Numbered from the stretch's first letter, positions 29,409-40,807 are shown. The stretch is DNA of 64,000 nt from Erinaceus europaeus (GCF_950295315.1 NC_080172.1:114393212-114457211), one strand, 5' to 3'. Program-made: numbers and translations. Notes: generated by a model not told the origin, from the letters alone.

Positions 29409-30079
29409 TGAAAGCTTGGTAGAGCTTAGGGAAAACTCCCCCCATCCTTGGATGGGGGTCTGGAAAAGCAATCCCTTGTTAGTCTCTCTCATAGAGATGA
29501 GCCAAGGGGGAAAGTCTCCCAGACTCAGTTTCCCCTTGTAAGACTCTCAAGCCCACAGAAATCCCACAGTTTCTCCCTGCTAGCAGCAAGCCACATGGCT
29601 GCCTGCTTTAAGGTTCATTCACAAAGGAGAAACACACTCCATCTTATACACCAACACCAGACAGTGAAGCCTTATGTCCCTTGATATTTATGATTTATAT
29701 CAAGCCTTGTTTATCTTCTCTCTATCTCACCCTACTGGTTTAACCCCTATGCTTCTCTCAAAATACCTTTAGATAATTAACCTGTTTGAATCATGGAGAA
29801 TAACTGCCTTGGCCTTTATGTATCACATCAATTCTTGTCATACCAGCCCCCTACCACAGGGGCAAGGTGACCTTTAAGAAACCTGTGATTTCTGACGTAT
29901 TTGAAAAATGTTCTTTGTTTAAATCTCTATATATACCCAAGCCCACTGAATAAATTGAGAGTGTTTGTCTCAGAATCCTCCCTGAGTCTCTTTCCTTATC
30001 ACATAATCTCTTGAGCTAGTGATGGAGTCTCGGTAAGCCTACCTTCCGGGATGAGAGTCACCCCACGTGAGCCCCAGCA
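29409..30079 (+). mobile_element. Solo LTR, about 671 bp, in L1 ORF2
   Basis: TGAAAGCTTGGTAGAGC start, GAGCCCCAGCA end. The flanks (AACTATG and TGGAAGACTG) are contiguous L1 ORF2 sequence. Contains CTATATATACCCAAG (TATA-like) and ACTGAATAAATTGAG (AATAAA), so transcription is plus. The family differs from the class II LTRs in this window. A class I origin is possible but not shown. TSD not clear (at most 2 bp visible). Confidence 0.75.
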
Positions 30080-30499
30080 TGGAAGACTGTGTGGAGAGTC
30101 CTTCAACAAATAAAAATGGAAGCGCCTTATGACCCAGCAATACCACTCTTAGGCATTTATCCAGGGAGCACTTAAGCACTAATTAGAAGGGACATATGCA
30201 CCCCTGTGTTCATAGCTACTTTATTCACAATAGCCAGAGAGTGGAAGCAGCCTAAATGCCCATCAGTAGGTAACTGAGCTCACATTCTGTGGTCATGAGT
30301 ATGAATGTTCCAAGCTGCTCCAATATCAGGACCCATCTTCCTCAGGTGGAGCATAGAGTACATTGTCCAGCCTCCCTTCAGAGGACGGAACATTCTCTAC
30401 CATTGTGGATCCAAGTTGATGGCAAGGTCCTATGGGGGGCCACAAAGGGGTCTGTTGTGTTGTTCCTGATAGAGATAAAATAAATAATAGTTTTGTTTG

Positions 30500-30632
30500 T
30501 TTGTTTGTTTTTTACCAGAACACTGTTCAGTTCTGGTTTATGGTGGTGCGAGAGATTGAACCTGGGATGTTGAAGCCTCAGGCATGAGGGCCTCTTTGCG
30601 TAACCATTATGCTATCTACCCTCCACCCAAAT
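30500..30632 (-). mobile_element. SINE of the GATAGCATAATGG type, minus strand
   Basis: TTTTTACCAGAACACTGTTC, GAGAGATTGAACCTGGGATG, AGGCATGAGGGCCTC and CATAACCATTATGCTATC. Confidence 0.85.
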
Positions 30633-30738
30633 AATAGCTTATTAAAGATAAAATCTTTTGTATAAGCATTAAGGTCACCTTCTAAAAATTTTATCAGATA
30701 TAAATTACAATTAGAGCTGGCTAAAGAAGTTATAGGAT

Positions 30739-30764
30739 ACACACACACACACACACACACACAT
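30739..30764. repeat. (AC)n microsatellite in old L1
   Basis: About 13 AC units, grown at the position where L1 ORF2 normally reads ATATATACACAATGG. Confidence 0.95.
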
Positions 30765-31130
30765 ATTTCATGGAATACTACTCTGCAATCAAAAAAGATC
30801 ATATTGTGTCCTTTGGGACAGAGTGGATAGAACTGGAGGTGATGATGTTATTGCATTAAGTAAACAGATGCAAGACAACTCCCAGATGATATCAGTCATA
30901 TGTGGAATCTACAGTTACGATTTACATGAACTTGAGAAGAAGAGACTCCAAATAAAACAGAAGCAAGCAAACAGTTTGTAAGACTTGAGAGAACTCCGGT
31001 GGTTGTCTTTGGGAGGTGGGAGGGTGAGGACCCAGGACTCTGGTGGTGGGTGTGGTGTGGGACTAGACAGACATTGTCATCTTGCCATCTTATAACAAAC
31101 TATTAATAACAGATTGTTTTTTAAAAGCTA

Positions 31131-31712
31131 AAGAAAAAGTCCCAGTACCCACTGCATGAGGGAAGCTTCTGTGCTAAAGTGTCTTTCCCTGCACTTGGCT
31201 TTCTGTTGTAAAAAGTCACTCAACACGGTGAAAAGTCCTGCAAAAACTAAAGTCTTTAAAAAAAAAAAAAAACGGGTGTTGAGAATTGGTGTCCGCTTGT
31301 CAGAGAACCACTCCAAACCATCATGCCTCTCGGCCACTGGCGTTTACGCCACGTAGCTCACAGGGCAGCAGAGCAAGTCGCCACGTCCCCCAACACAGAA
31401 GGGGTGACCCATGTCTGTGGTCACCTGGAGGCTCGGCTGAGGGTGGACAGAGAGGTCCTGCAAATATCTCCATCGCTGACATGCCTGTCAGCCGTGAGGG
31501 AGTTTTAGCAGGATGGCCACCACTCCCTGCCACCTGACCTATGTGCTTGTCACAAACTGCCTGTTTGCTGTGCTAATATCATTCTGGCTGAGGAAAGAAA
31601 ATGAACTCACAGGACAGAAAATGGAAGGGGATGCGGAAGACAGATGTGTTTATGCCCAGCACTTGCAGATTACAATGGGGATGTGAATTATCTGTAAAGG
31701 ATTCTACGATCT
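31131..31712. other. Unique sequence with A run
   Basis: About 580 bp with a 14-A run at 31259-31272. Overlapping frames of up to 83 codons have no family signature. Confidence 0.4.
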
Positions 31713-31841
31713 ATTTTTTTAAAGATAGATGGTGGTGCACACCTTGCTGAGTGCACACATCTTATAATGTGCAAGGACCCGGGGTTCGAGCCCCTGGTCC
31801 CCACTTGCAAGAGGAAAGGTTTGTGAATGCTGCAGGTCCCT

Positions 31842-31875
<34 letters not shown>

Positions 31876-31937
31876 CTATCTTTCCCGACCCTCTTGATTT
31901 CTGGCTGTCTCTACCCAATAAATAAATTTAAAAATAT
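31713..31937 (+). mobile_element. SINE of the GTGGCACACCTGG type with (TATC)n
   Basis: GATGGTGGTGCACACCTTGC head, GGGTTCGAGCCCCTGG (box B intact), the pyrimidine stretch expanded to (TC)n(TATC)n at 31840-31881, tail CCAATAAATAAATTTAAA. Confidence 0.9.
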
Positions 31938-32205
31938 ATTTTTGTATTTATTTATTCCCTTTTGTAGCCTATATTATTATATTTTTGCAGTTGGGGTTGG
32001 ATAGGACAGAGACAAATGGAGAGAGGGGGGGAAGACAGAGACAGGGAAAGAAAGACCCCTGCAGACCTCTTTCACCGCATGTGAAGCGAAGCCCCTGCAA
32101 CTGGGGAGCCAGGGTCTCGAACCGGCATCCTTCCCCCCCGGTCCTTACGCTTTGTGCCACGTGCACTTAACCCGCTCCGCTACCTCCCAACTCCCAATAT
32201 TTATT
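31938..32205 (-). mobile_element. SINE of the CAACAA-tail type, minus strand
   Basis: TATTTATTCCCTTTTGTAGC, GACAGAGACAAATGGAGAG, CTGCAGACCTCTTTCACCGC and AACCCGCTCCGCTACCTCC. Confidence 0.9.
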
Positions 32206-32217
32206 TGAAGATGAAAA

Positions 32218-32335
32218 GACATAGTCCAGGGGGTGGTAAACTGGATAAAGCTTTGGACTCTGAAGCATGAAGTCCTGAGTTTAGTCCCTGCAAGCACGTG
32301 TACCAGAGTGATAATATACATTTCTTTAAGTTTAG
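32218..32335 (+). mobile_element. SINE of the GGCACAATGGATAAA type
   Basis: GGGGGTGGTAAACTGGATAA, AAGCATGAAGTCCTGAG, GTACCAGAGTGATAATA. Confidence 0.75.
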
Positions 32336-32929
32336 AAGAAGATATATTTTTTTAATGCAGAGACTTCTCAGAGAAGGCAAAGGTCAAATTCCTGCTACCC
32401 AGTGGTGGCAGAATATCTGAGGCAGAACCCATCCTCTTAACTCTCAGCTGGCCTGCAGGTGGACACCAGCCAGTCACTTCTGGTCAGGCACAGCCTTATC
32501 TGTGAACCCCAGAATGCCAAGCTGTGATGGGAAGCTTGCTGCATCTCATTGCTGGGTCCTCGGGCTAGGTGAAGAGTAGGGGATGCCAGTGTGGTCGTTA
32601 AAGCCCAGGTGCTGTACCCCAGACCCACTGAGCTAGCCACGTGGGCCTTACTTCTGGAGGCAGGGTGTGGGGTAGACACACCTGCAGCATTTTTGAAACC
32701 CTAGTGTTCACACCCCACCTCCAGAGATTCCTATGCATTTGGCCTGAGGGTGAGGCCCAGGGTTGTTCTTCTAAAAGGTGATCCTGACAGGCAGTCACCA
32801 AATAACAGGAAGACTGATGAACTGAAGACTTGAAATTCTAGGGATAACATCTTCATGCAGAGCAATAACACTGGAGAAAATCGACGCCTATAACCCCCTC
32901 CAGGCAACTTGCAGAAGAGGCTATTATGG
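32336..32929. other. Unique sequence, no gene recognised
   Basis: About 590 bp of moderate-GC unique DNA. Frames up to 81 codons, no motifs. Confidence 0.4.
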
Positions 32930-33055
32930 GCCACAACTCTGTCTCTCTCCTCTATTTGCTGTGAGGCTCCAGACAAGTCACTTTTCTGGGCACCAGCGTC
33001 CCCGAGTGTGAGGTGAAGAGGATGTGTCAGCTCATCCTTGAGGTTGACAGCACGT
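32930..33055 (+). mobile_element. MIR fragment
   Basis: GTGAGGCTCCAGACAAGTCA, TTTTCTGGGCACCAGCGTCC and GTGAAGAGGATGTGTCAGC follow the MIR 3' half order (GTCACTT ... CTGGGCCTCAGTTTCC ... ). Confidence 0.65.
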
Positions 33056-33437
33056 TCAAGATGTCAGTAGGCACGTGGGGAAGAAAAAGGACTTGCTCCC
33101 AGGGTTGGGGACATTCTCAAGCACATTGCCAAGAAAAGACCAGACATCTTTCTAACCCAGGAAACGGTGCTGGTGAGGGGCCCGTGATTCTGTACCCCTG
33201 CAAGGCAGGTGCTGTCTTGGGGGTGCTCTCTCCTCTCTGGGGGCTCAAACTCTTAGGCCTGTAAAACCAAGGTGACTGTGGGTAGGGTGGAAAGTGGAGA
33301 GAAACACATCCCTCCCCCCTTCCATAGTCTGGGAGGATTTTTCACACAGGATGTTTAAAAGGCCTAGAATCAACCCAAGGTATAAGTCTGACAGAAGTCA
33401 GAGTTTCTATGCTCCAAAAGCCAGGTGTAAAAACAAA
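33056..33437. other. Unique stretch
   Basis: No recognised feature in about 380 bp. Confidence 0.4.
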
Positions 33438-33562
33438 AATTGTCAGGTGGGGGTACAGCATAATAGTTATGCAAAGAGACTTTCATGCCTGAGGCTCTCA
33501 AGTCCCAGGTTCAATCCCTCACATTGCCATAAGCCAGAGCTGAGCAGTGCTCTGGTAAAAAA
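33438..33562 (+). mobile_element. SINE of the GATAGCATAATGG type
   Basis: GGGGGTACAGCATAATAGTT, CATGCCTGAGGCTCTCAAG, CATAAGCCAGAGCTGAGC, ending in the AAAAG repeat. Confidence 0.85.
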
Positions 33563-33692
33563 AGAAAAGAGAGGAAAAGACAAGACAAGAAAAGAAAAGA
33601 AAAGAAAAGAAAAGAAAAGAAAAGAAAAGAAAAGGAAAGGAAAGGAAAGGAAAAGAAAAGAATAGAAAAGAACAAAGAGAAAAAGAATAGAA
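33563..33692. repeat. (AAAAG)n microsatellite
   Basis: About 130 bp of AAAAG and AAAGG pentamers, expanded from the SINE tail. Confidence 0.95.
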
Positions 33693-33699
33693 ATTTCTT

Positions 33700-33795
33700 T
33701 AGGGGCCCGGCAGTGGCACAACTGGTTAAGTGTGCATGCTACAGTGCACAAGGACTAAGGTCCAAGCCTCTGGTCCTCACCTCCCTTCTTCTGTC
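33700..33795 (+). mobile_element. SINE of the GTGGCACACCTGG type, 3'-truncated
   Basis: GGGGCCCGGCAGTGGCACAA head and GGTCCAAGCCTCTGGTCC, then it stops near CACCTCCCTTC. Confidence 0.8.
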
Positions 33796-33799
33796 CCTA

Positions 33800-34227
33800 G
33801 CTAGTAAATATATATGGTCATGGCCCACAGACATGTGCAGAAATGCTCCAGTTCACTCATCATCAGAGCAATGCAGATTAAAACCACACTGAGACCACCT
33901 CACACCTGTGAGAATGGGCTCCATCAATCCAAGGAGAGAAGGTAAGTGTTAGGCTGAGGGAGAGGAACTCCACTGCACTGCTGGTGGGAATGTAAACTGG
34001 TACAACCACTATGGAGAACAGTGTGGACAATCCTTAAACAAATACAAATGAAAATACCTTATGACCCAGCAATTCCACTGCTAGGCATTTACCCAAAAGA
34101 TAGAATCATACTGATTAGAAAGGATCTATGCAGCCCCAAGTTCACAGTGGCTTTATTCATAATAGCAAAAGCTTGGAAACAACCAAAATACCCTTTGACA
34201 GATGACTGGATAAAAAAATTATGGGAC
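33800..34227 (+). mobile_element. Old L1 ORF2 3' part, left of a younger L1
   Basis: ATCAGAGCAATGCAGATTAA, CTGCTGGTGGGAATGTAAAC, CTTATGACCCAGCAATTCC and GCTTTATTCATAATAGCAAA. A frame at 34021-34230 encodes IPYDPAIPLLGIYPKD. Continues at 38996 after the younger L1. Confidence 0.9.
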
Positions 34228-34228
34228 T

Positions 34229-37200
34229 AATACAATAATAGTGGGAGACTTCAATACCCCACTCTCACACGTAGACAGATCAACAAAGCAGAGAACCAAC
34301 AAAGATACAAGAGAACTGAATGAAGAGATTGACAGATGAGACCTCTTGGACAATTTCAGAGTCCTTCACCCCAAAAATCTGGAATACACCTTCTTTTCAA
34401 ATCCACATAACACATACTCAAGGATAGACAACATGTTAGGCCACAAAGACAGCATCAATAAATTCAAGAACATTGAAATCATCCCAAGTATCTTCTCAGA
34501 CCACAGTGGAGTAAAACTAACATTTAACAACAAACAGAAAATTATTAAAAGTCACAGAATTTGGAAACTAAACAACATACTCCTTAAGAACCACTGGGTC
34601 AGAGATTCACTCAAGCAGGTAATTCAAATGTTCCTGGAAACAAATGAAAATGAAGACACAACCTATCAAAATATTTGGGACACAGCTAAAGCAGTACTGA
34701 GAGGGAAACTTATAGCCATACAATCACATATTAAACACCAAGAAGAAGCTCAAATGAACGACCTTACTGCACACCTCAAGGATTTAGAGGAAGAGGAACA
34801 AAGGAACCCTAAAGCAACCAGAAGGACAGAAATCACTAAAGTTTGAGCAGAAATAAACAACATCGAAAATAAAAGAACCATACAAAAGACCAATGAAGCC
34901 AAATGTTGGTTCTTTGAAAGATTAAACAAAATTGACAAACCCCTAGCCAGACTCACCAAACAAAAAAGAGAGAAGACTCAAATTAATAGAAATGTAAACG
35001 ATGGAGGAGATATCACAATGGACACCACAGAAATACAGAGAATCCTGCGAAACTTCTATAAAGAACTATATGCCACCAAGCTAGAGAATCTGGAAGAAAT
35101 GGAACAATTCCTAGAAGCATATACCCTTCCAAAACTGAACCAAGAAGAACTACAAAATCTAAATGCACCAATCACAGACAAAGAAATTGAAACCGTTATT
35201 AAGAATCTCCCCAACAACAAAAGTCCTGGACCAGATGGCTTCACAAAGGAATCCTACAAAACTTTCAGGAAACAGTTAATACCCATACTTCTGAAGCTCT
35301 TCCGTAAGATTGAAGAAACAGGAATACTCCCTTCCACCTTTTATGAAGCCAACATCACCCTGATACCAAAAGCTGATAGGGACAGAACAAAAAAGGAAAA
35401 CTACAGACCAATATCTCTGATGAACATAAATGCCAAAATATTAAACAAGATCTTGGCCAACCAGATACAGCAACATATCAAAAAGATTGTTCATCATGAC
35501 CAAGTGGGATTCATCCCAGGAATGCAAGGCTGATTCAACATCTGTAAGTCAATCAAGGTCATTCACCACATCAATAAAAGCAAAGCCAAAAACCACATGA
35601 TTATCTCAATAGATGCAGAGAAATCCTTTGACAAAATCCAACACCCATTCATGCTCAAAACTCTACAAAAAATGGGAATAGATGGGAAATTCCTCAAGAT
35701 AGTAGAGTCTATATATAGCAAACCTACACCCAACATCATACTCAATGGACAGACGCTGAAAGCATTCCCCCTCAGATCGGGGACTAGACAGGGCTGTCCA
35801 CTGTCACCGTTACTCTTCGACATAGTATTGGAAGTTCTTGCCATAGCAATCAGGCAAGAGAAAGAAATCAAAGGAATACAGATTGGAAGGGAAGAAGTCA
35901 GGCTCTCACTATTTGCAGATGATATGATAGTATACATAGAAAAACCTAAAGAATCCAGCAGAAAACTACTGGAAGTTATTAGGCAATATAGCAAGGTATC
36001 AGGCTACCAAATCAATGTACAAAAATCAGTGGCATTTCTTTATGCAAACACTAAACCTGAAGAAGAAGACATCCAGAAATCACTCCCATTTACTGTTTCA
36101 GCAAAATCAATCAAATACCTAGGAATAAAGTTGACCAAAGAAGTGAAAGACTTGTATGCTGAAAACTCACTACTCAAGGAAATAGAAACTGATACCAAGA
36201 AATGGAAAGATATCCCATGCTCATGGATTGGAAGAATAAATATCATCAAAATGAATATTCTCCCCAGAGCCATATACAAATTTAATGCAATACCCATCAA
36301 AGTTCCACCATGCTTCTTTAAAAGAATAGAACAAACACTACAATCATTTATCTGGAACCTGAAAACACCTAGAATTGCCAAAAACATCTTGAGGAAAAGA
36401 AACAGAAATGGAGGCATCACACTCCCAGACCTTAAACTATATTATAAAGCCATCATCATCAAAATAGCATGGTACTGGAACAAAAATAGGCACACAGACC
36501 AGTGGAACAGAATTGAAAGCCCAGAAACAAATCCCCACACCTATGGACATCTAATCTTTGATAAGGGGGCCCAAAGGATTAAATGGAAAAAGGAGGCTCT
36601 CTTTAATAAATGGTGCTGGGAAAACTGGGTTGTAACATGCAAAAGAATGAAATTGAACCATTTTATCTCACCAGAAACAAAAATCAACTCCAAATGGATC
36701 AAAGACCTAGATTTCAGACCAGAAACAATCAAATACTTAGAGGAAAACATTGGTAAAACAGTTTCCCTCCTACACCTCAAGGACATCTTTGATGAATCAA
36801 ACCCAATTGCAAGGAAGACTAAAGCAGAAACAAACCAATGGGACTACATCAAATTGAAAAGCTTCTGCACATCCAAAGAAACTATTAAACAAACAAAGAG
36901 ACCCCTCACAGAATAGGAGAAGATCTTCACATGCCATACATCAGACAAGAAACTAATCACCAAAATATATAAAGAACTCAGCAAACTTAGCACCAAAAAA
37001 GCAAATGACCCCATCCAAAAATGGGCATAGGATATGAACAAAACATTCACTACAGAAAAGATCCAAAAGGCTAACAAACATATGAAAAACTGCTCTAGGT
37101 CACTGATTGTCAGAGAAATGCAAATTAAGACAACACTAAGATACCACCTCACTCCTGTAAGAATGGCATACATCAAAAAGGACAGCAACAACAAATGCTG

Positions 37201-37636
37201 GAGAGGATGTGGGGACAGAGGAACCCTTTTACATTGCTGGTGGGAATGTAAATTGGTACAGCCTCTATGGAGAGCATTCTGGAAAACTCTCAGAAGGCTA
37301 GACATGGACCTTCCATATGATCCAGTAATTCCTCTCCTGGGGTTATACCCCAAGGACTCCATAACACCCAACCAAAAAGAGGTGTGTACTCCTATGTTCA
37401 TAGAAGCACAATTCATAATAGCTAAAACCTGGAAGCAACCCAGGTGCCCAACAACAGATGAGTGGCTGAGAAAGCTGTGGTATATATACACAATGGAATA
37501 CTATGCAGCTATCAAGAACAATGAACCCACCTTCTCTGACCCATCTTGGACAGAGCTAGAAGGAATTATGTTAAGTGAGCTAAGTCAGAAAGATAAAGAT
37601 GAGTATGGGATGATCCCACTCATCAACAGAAGTTGA
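34229..37636 (+). pseudogene. L1 ORF2, endonuclease C-terminus to C-terminal domain
   Basis: About 1135 codons in a single frame with five stops: TGA 34336-34338, TGA 34844-34846, TGA 35531-35533, TAG 36914-36916 and TAG 37028-37030. The endonuclease remnant has VGDFNTPLS and SDHSGVKL. The RT has [24 protein letters not shown] (motif A), [13 protein letters not shown] (motif B) and FADD at 35912-35923 (motif C). The C-terminal domain has [18 protein letters not shown], a cysteine/histidine motif. ORF2 nicks DNA and reverse-transcribes L1 RNA. Truncated and stopped, so inactive. Confidence 0.95.
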
Positions 37637-38980
37637 CTAAGAAGATCTGAAAGGGAAACTAAAAGCAGGACCTGACCAAATTGTAAGTAGAGCATCAAAG
37701 TAAAAACCCTGTGGTGAGGGGTAGACATGCAGCTTCCTGGGACAGTGGGGGGTGGGAGTGGGTGGGAGGGATGGGTCACAGTCTTTTGGTGGTGGGAGTG
37801 GTGTTTATGTACACTCCTAGTAAAATGTACTCATATAAATCACTAGTTAATTAATACGAGAGGGGGAAAATTAATTGTATGTCTCGAAGTTTTTCAAAAC
37901 ACAAACTGAATCTTTTTAATATATAGGCTGTGTAATTGATATGCAGACTCTCTCAAAAGCCTAGACCAAGTAGATCAGAAGCATCCAATAGCACAGCTAT
38001 ATACAAGATACTGGATACTGTACAGCAAACCCTAACAAAAGGACTGTTCAAAGTTAACCCAATTAACAAATAATGTGATGATAACATTAACTATCAATTG
38101 TCTTTTTGAACCCTAAGACAGCAGGAACCTCACATCTCCACTATAGAGCCTCTACTTCTTCCAGTCCTGGAATCCTTGGATAGGGCCCACTTTCCCGTAA
38201 GCCTCTCCCAATCCATATCAAATAATATTGCATCCGCCGATCACAACCTAACCAACGCAACGATTGCCACCTCAACATGCTTCACCTCAGACTGTGTCCA
38301 GAGACTTCACGTGTGGAATGACAACCCTTCAGCTTCATTACTCGGGTGAGACCTTTCCTTTCATAGTATACTCTGATTCCATCTCAGGTGGTTCACTTTC
38401 TAACAAAGTCCCAAAACCTAGATATACACCAGTTTCTGTGAGAGAGAGCATATGTGCACACGTATCCATAAACTACTGCAAAATATATACCTGAAAGCAG
38501 AAGTACACTAGAGTTTGCAGCAAGTACCCCCCTAACACTTCCTCTCCACTATTCCAAGCTTTGGGTCCATGATTGCTCAACAATTTTTTTGGCTTCGTAT
38601 GTTAACTCTCTTTTCAGTCATCAGGTTCCAGATGTCGTCAGGATGCCGTCCAGGCTTCCCTGGACTGAAGACCCCACCAATGTGTCCTGGAGCTCCACTT
38701 CCCCAGAGACCCACCCTACTAGGGAAAGAGAGAGGCAGACTGGGAGTATGGACCAACCAGTCAACGCCCATGTTCAGCGGGGAAGCAATTACAGAAGCCA
38801 GACCTTCTACCTTCTGCAACCCACAATGACCCTGAGTCCATGCTCCCAGAGGGCTAGAGAATGGGAAAGCTATCAGGGGAGGGGGTGGGATATGGAGATT
38901 TGGTGGTGGGAATTGTGTGGAGTTGTACCCCTCCTACCCTATGGTTTTGTTAATTAACCCTTTCTTAAAGAAAAAAGAAA
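37637..38980 (+). mobile_element. L1 3'UTR reference copy for this window
   Basis: About 1.3 kb from the ORF2 stop to the A tail. An upstream part (GGTGGTGGGAGTGGTGTTTA, TTAATTAATACGAGAGGG) is followed by 38.1-38.57 kb and by the terminal 390-bp module (CAGGTTCCAGATGTCGTCAG ... GTTGTACCCCTCCTACCC). The module is the part most often found alone after 5' truncation. Confidence 0.9.
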
Positions 38981-38995
38981 AAAAAGTTATGGGAC

Positions 38996-39335
38996 AAATA
39001 GTCAACTGAGTATTATGTAGCTATAAAAAATAAAATATAATAAAAGATGCTATTGTGTCCTTTGGGATAAAATGGATGGAATTAGAGAGGTAAGGAGGTG
39101 AAGGACAGCTACAGCATGGCTCCACTCATATGTGGAATATAGAGAATTGAACATACGAATGTGGAAAAATATGTCACCTTCTATCTAAGACTGTGGAGAT
39201 CGAGAATGGTTATCTCTGGGGGTGGGGGTGGGGACACAGACTTTGGTGATGGGCTGGTGAAAAAAAAAGACTATACTCTAAACCATTACTCAATAAAGCT
39301 CTAAAGTTTTTCTATGTATATAATTTAAAAAATGG
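38996..39335 (+). mobile_element. Old L1 continued, 3' end
   Basis: GTCAACTGAGTATTATGTAG, TGTGTCCTTTGGGATAAAAT, CTCATATGTGGAATATAGAG, then a 3'UTR ending AATTTAAAAAATGG. Joins to 33800-34227 when the younger L1 and one target duplication are removed. Confidence 0.9.
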
Positions 39336-39359
39336 TCACATCTGCTTCAATCACCAAAA

Positions 39360-39466
39360 TGTGGGGCTGAGTGGTGGCACACCTGGTTGAGTGCACATAT
39401 TACAATGTACAAGGACCCAGGTTTGAGCCCCTGGTCCCCACCTGCAGGAGGAAAGCTTTGCTTTAA
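39360..39466 (+). mobile_element. SINE of the GTGGCACACCTGG type, 3'-truncated
   Basis: GGGGCTGAGTGGTGGCACAC head, GGTTTGAGCCCCTGGTCC, CACCTGCAGGAGGAAAGC. Confidence 0.85.
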
Positions 39467-39479
39467 CACAACAACTGTT

Positions 39480-39670
39480 CATAAGTCACCGTGTTGTGTG
39501 GTGTTTCGCAGACATCAACCTTGTCAGGACTGCTGCTAACACCATTTTACAGATAAGAAAGCTGAGGCTTCCAAAGGTGCAGTTAATGACATGCAGGGCT
39601 GGGATGTGAACCCAGGCAGCTCAGTTGCAGGGCCAAGTCCCTAAACACCAGGCTAGACTGCCTCACAGGC
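39480..39670 (+). mobile_element. MIR
   Basis: ACACCATTTTACAGATAAGA, GAAAGCTGAGGCTTCCAAAG, GGGCTGGGATGTGAACCCAG and GGCAGCTCAGTTGCAGGGCC match the MIR core, one of the clearer copies here. Confidence 0.85.
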
Positions 39671-39797
39671 CTGGTTCTAAATTTCAGCACTGCCACCATG
39701 ATAAAAAGCCTGGTATCAGCACACAAGTAACGCACAGTGAAAGAAACGGCCACATTTCTAGTATGAAGACAGTACAACCTCAGGGAAAACAAAAACT

Positions 39798-40760
39798 GTG
39801 GGGCTGGGTGGTAGAGCACCTGGTTGAGCACACATGTTACAATGCAGAATGCCATACTTCTCATGGGGAGGCCTCTTCTTGGGCACAGACTCCCGGCTTA
39901 CCTGTCCTGTTGTACACCAGATGCAAGGGCCTAGGAGAATGTTCCGAAGCAGCAGGGATGAGCGTACGGGACTGACTCAGTGTCTGGTGCTAGTGCCGCG
40001 ACAAGAGATGACCCGGGGACTTGTCTGATGGACAATCTGTTTATTGAACAGCAAAGCAGGGATTATAAGGGGTTGTAGGAGGAAGTAAGTTATCCATTCC
40101 ATATATGGTTTGGAAGAAAAGGGACAAAGAGAGGTAAGGGGTTGGGAAAAAGGTCAGAGCATTATTAGCAAATGTTGAGCAAGGGGTTTAGTTGATCAAG
40201 GAATGAGGAAAATAAGGTTATTGATAACCAGCAGACAGAGAGGAGTCTTAAGGGCAGCAAGAAGATAGATCATGTGAGATGAAAGGAACGGAGAGGGGGT
40301 GGAGGAGTAAGAAGAATGCCCCTAGTTACTGTTTGATGGGTCGTATGTGATCAAAGAAGATGAACTTTTACTAACCTCTGAGCAAGCAAACCAACTGGTT
40401 TCGGAACAAGGAAATGGGCTACATGCAGAGTCTTTGTGAGGCAGGGAGACTGACAGAGGGGACATTTCCTGGTGGTCGTTTCCCTCCATGCTCGATCTCA
40501 GGTAGAGAGAGGCTAATAGGAAAGGTTGTGCCATCCAGGCCCCCATCTTTCAATGTGACGTCCCACACTATGCTCAACCATTTCCTCACAATTTCCCCAC
40601 AGTGGAAGGACCCAGGTTCAAGCCCCTGGTCCCCACCTGCAGGAGGAAAGTTTCACAAGTAGTGAAGCAAGGCTGCAGGCATCTCTCTGTCTCTTTCCCT
40701 ATCTCCCCCTCCTCTCTCAATTTCTGTTTCTGTCCAATAATAAATGAATGCATTTTAATG
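39798..40760 (+). mobile_element. SINE interrupted by an LTR
   Basis: Left part GGGGCTGGGTGGTAGAGCAC to GTTACAATGCA (39846) and right part AAGGACCCAGGTTCAAGCCC to CCAATAATAAATGAATG (40606-40752). The intervening about 755 bp is an LTR. Confidence 0.85.
39850..40602 (-). mobile_element. LTR inserted in a SINE, minus strand
   Basis: On the minus strand it starts TGTGGGGAAATTGTGAGG (plus 40602) and extends to about 39850. It shares the start, GGTTGAGC, and TCAGTCTCCCTGCCTCACAA segment with 25218-25416 and 46215-46423. Orientation from the TG start and AATAAACAG in TTCAATAAACAGATTG (minus, near 40045). Boundaries are set by the SINE halves; TSD imperfect (CAGAA versus TGGAA). Confidence 0.75.
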
Positions 40761-40807
40761 TTTTGGTCTTAGAATTACATGTAGTGTTTTTTAAAACTGA
40801 CCTACAG

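Larger units (their letters stand above)
29190..31130 (+). mobile_element. Old L1 ORF2 3' part and 3'UTR, multiply interrupted
   Basis: Degenerate plus-strand L1: AATGCAAATTAAAGCTATG, ACTGGTACAGCCCCTTTGG (29.2-29.4 kb), CTTATGACCCAGCAATACC and CACAATAGCCAGAGAGTGG (30.1-30.25 kb), CTAAAGAAGTTATAGGATA and ATGGAATACTACTCTGCAAT (30.72-30.8 kb), then a 3'UTR with CTCTGGTGGTGGGTGTGG near 31040. Interrupted by an LTR (29409-30079), a segment 30280-30485 of unknown origin, a minus-strand SINE and an (AC)n expansion. Confidence 0.85.
34228..38980 (+). mobile_element. Young 5'-truncated L1, 4.75 kb
   Basis: Starts within the ORF2 endonuclease domain (ATAATAGTGGGAGACTTC) and runs through ORF2, a 1.3-kb 3'UTR and an A-rich tail (38970-38985). 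Target duplications are AAAAAAATTATGGGAC at 34212-34227 and the same with one change near 38980-38995. ORF1, 5'UTR and the first part of ORF2 are missing. The 3'UTR ends with the module found in at least eight fragments elsewhere in the window, identifying them as L1 ends. Confidence 0.95.

Noticed and set aside
29409..30079. TSD for the solo LTR
   Set aside because: I looked for a 4-6 bp duplication at AACTATG/TGGAAG; at most TG is repeated, so no TSD is claimed.
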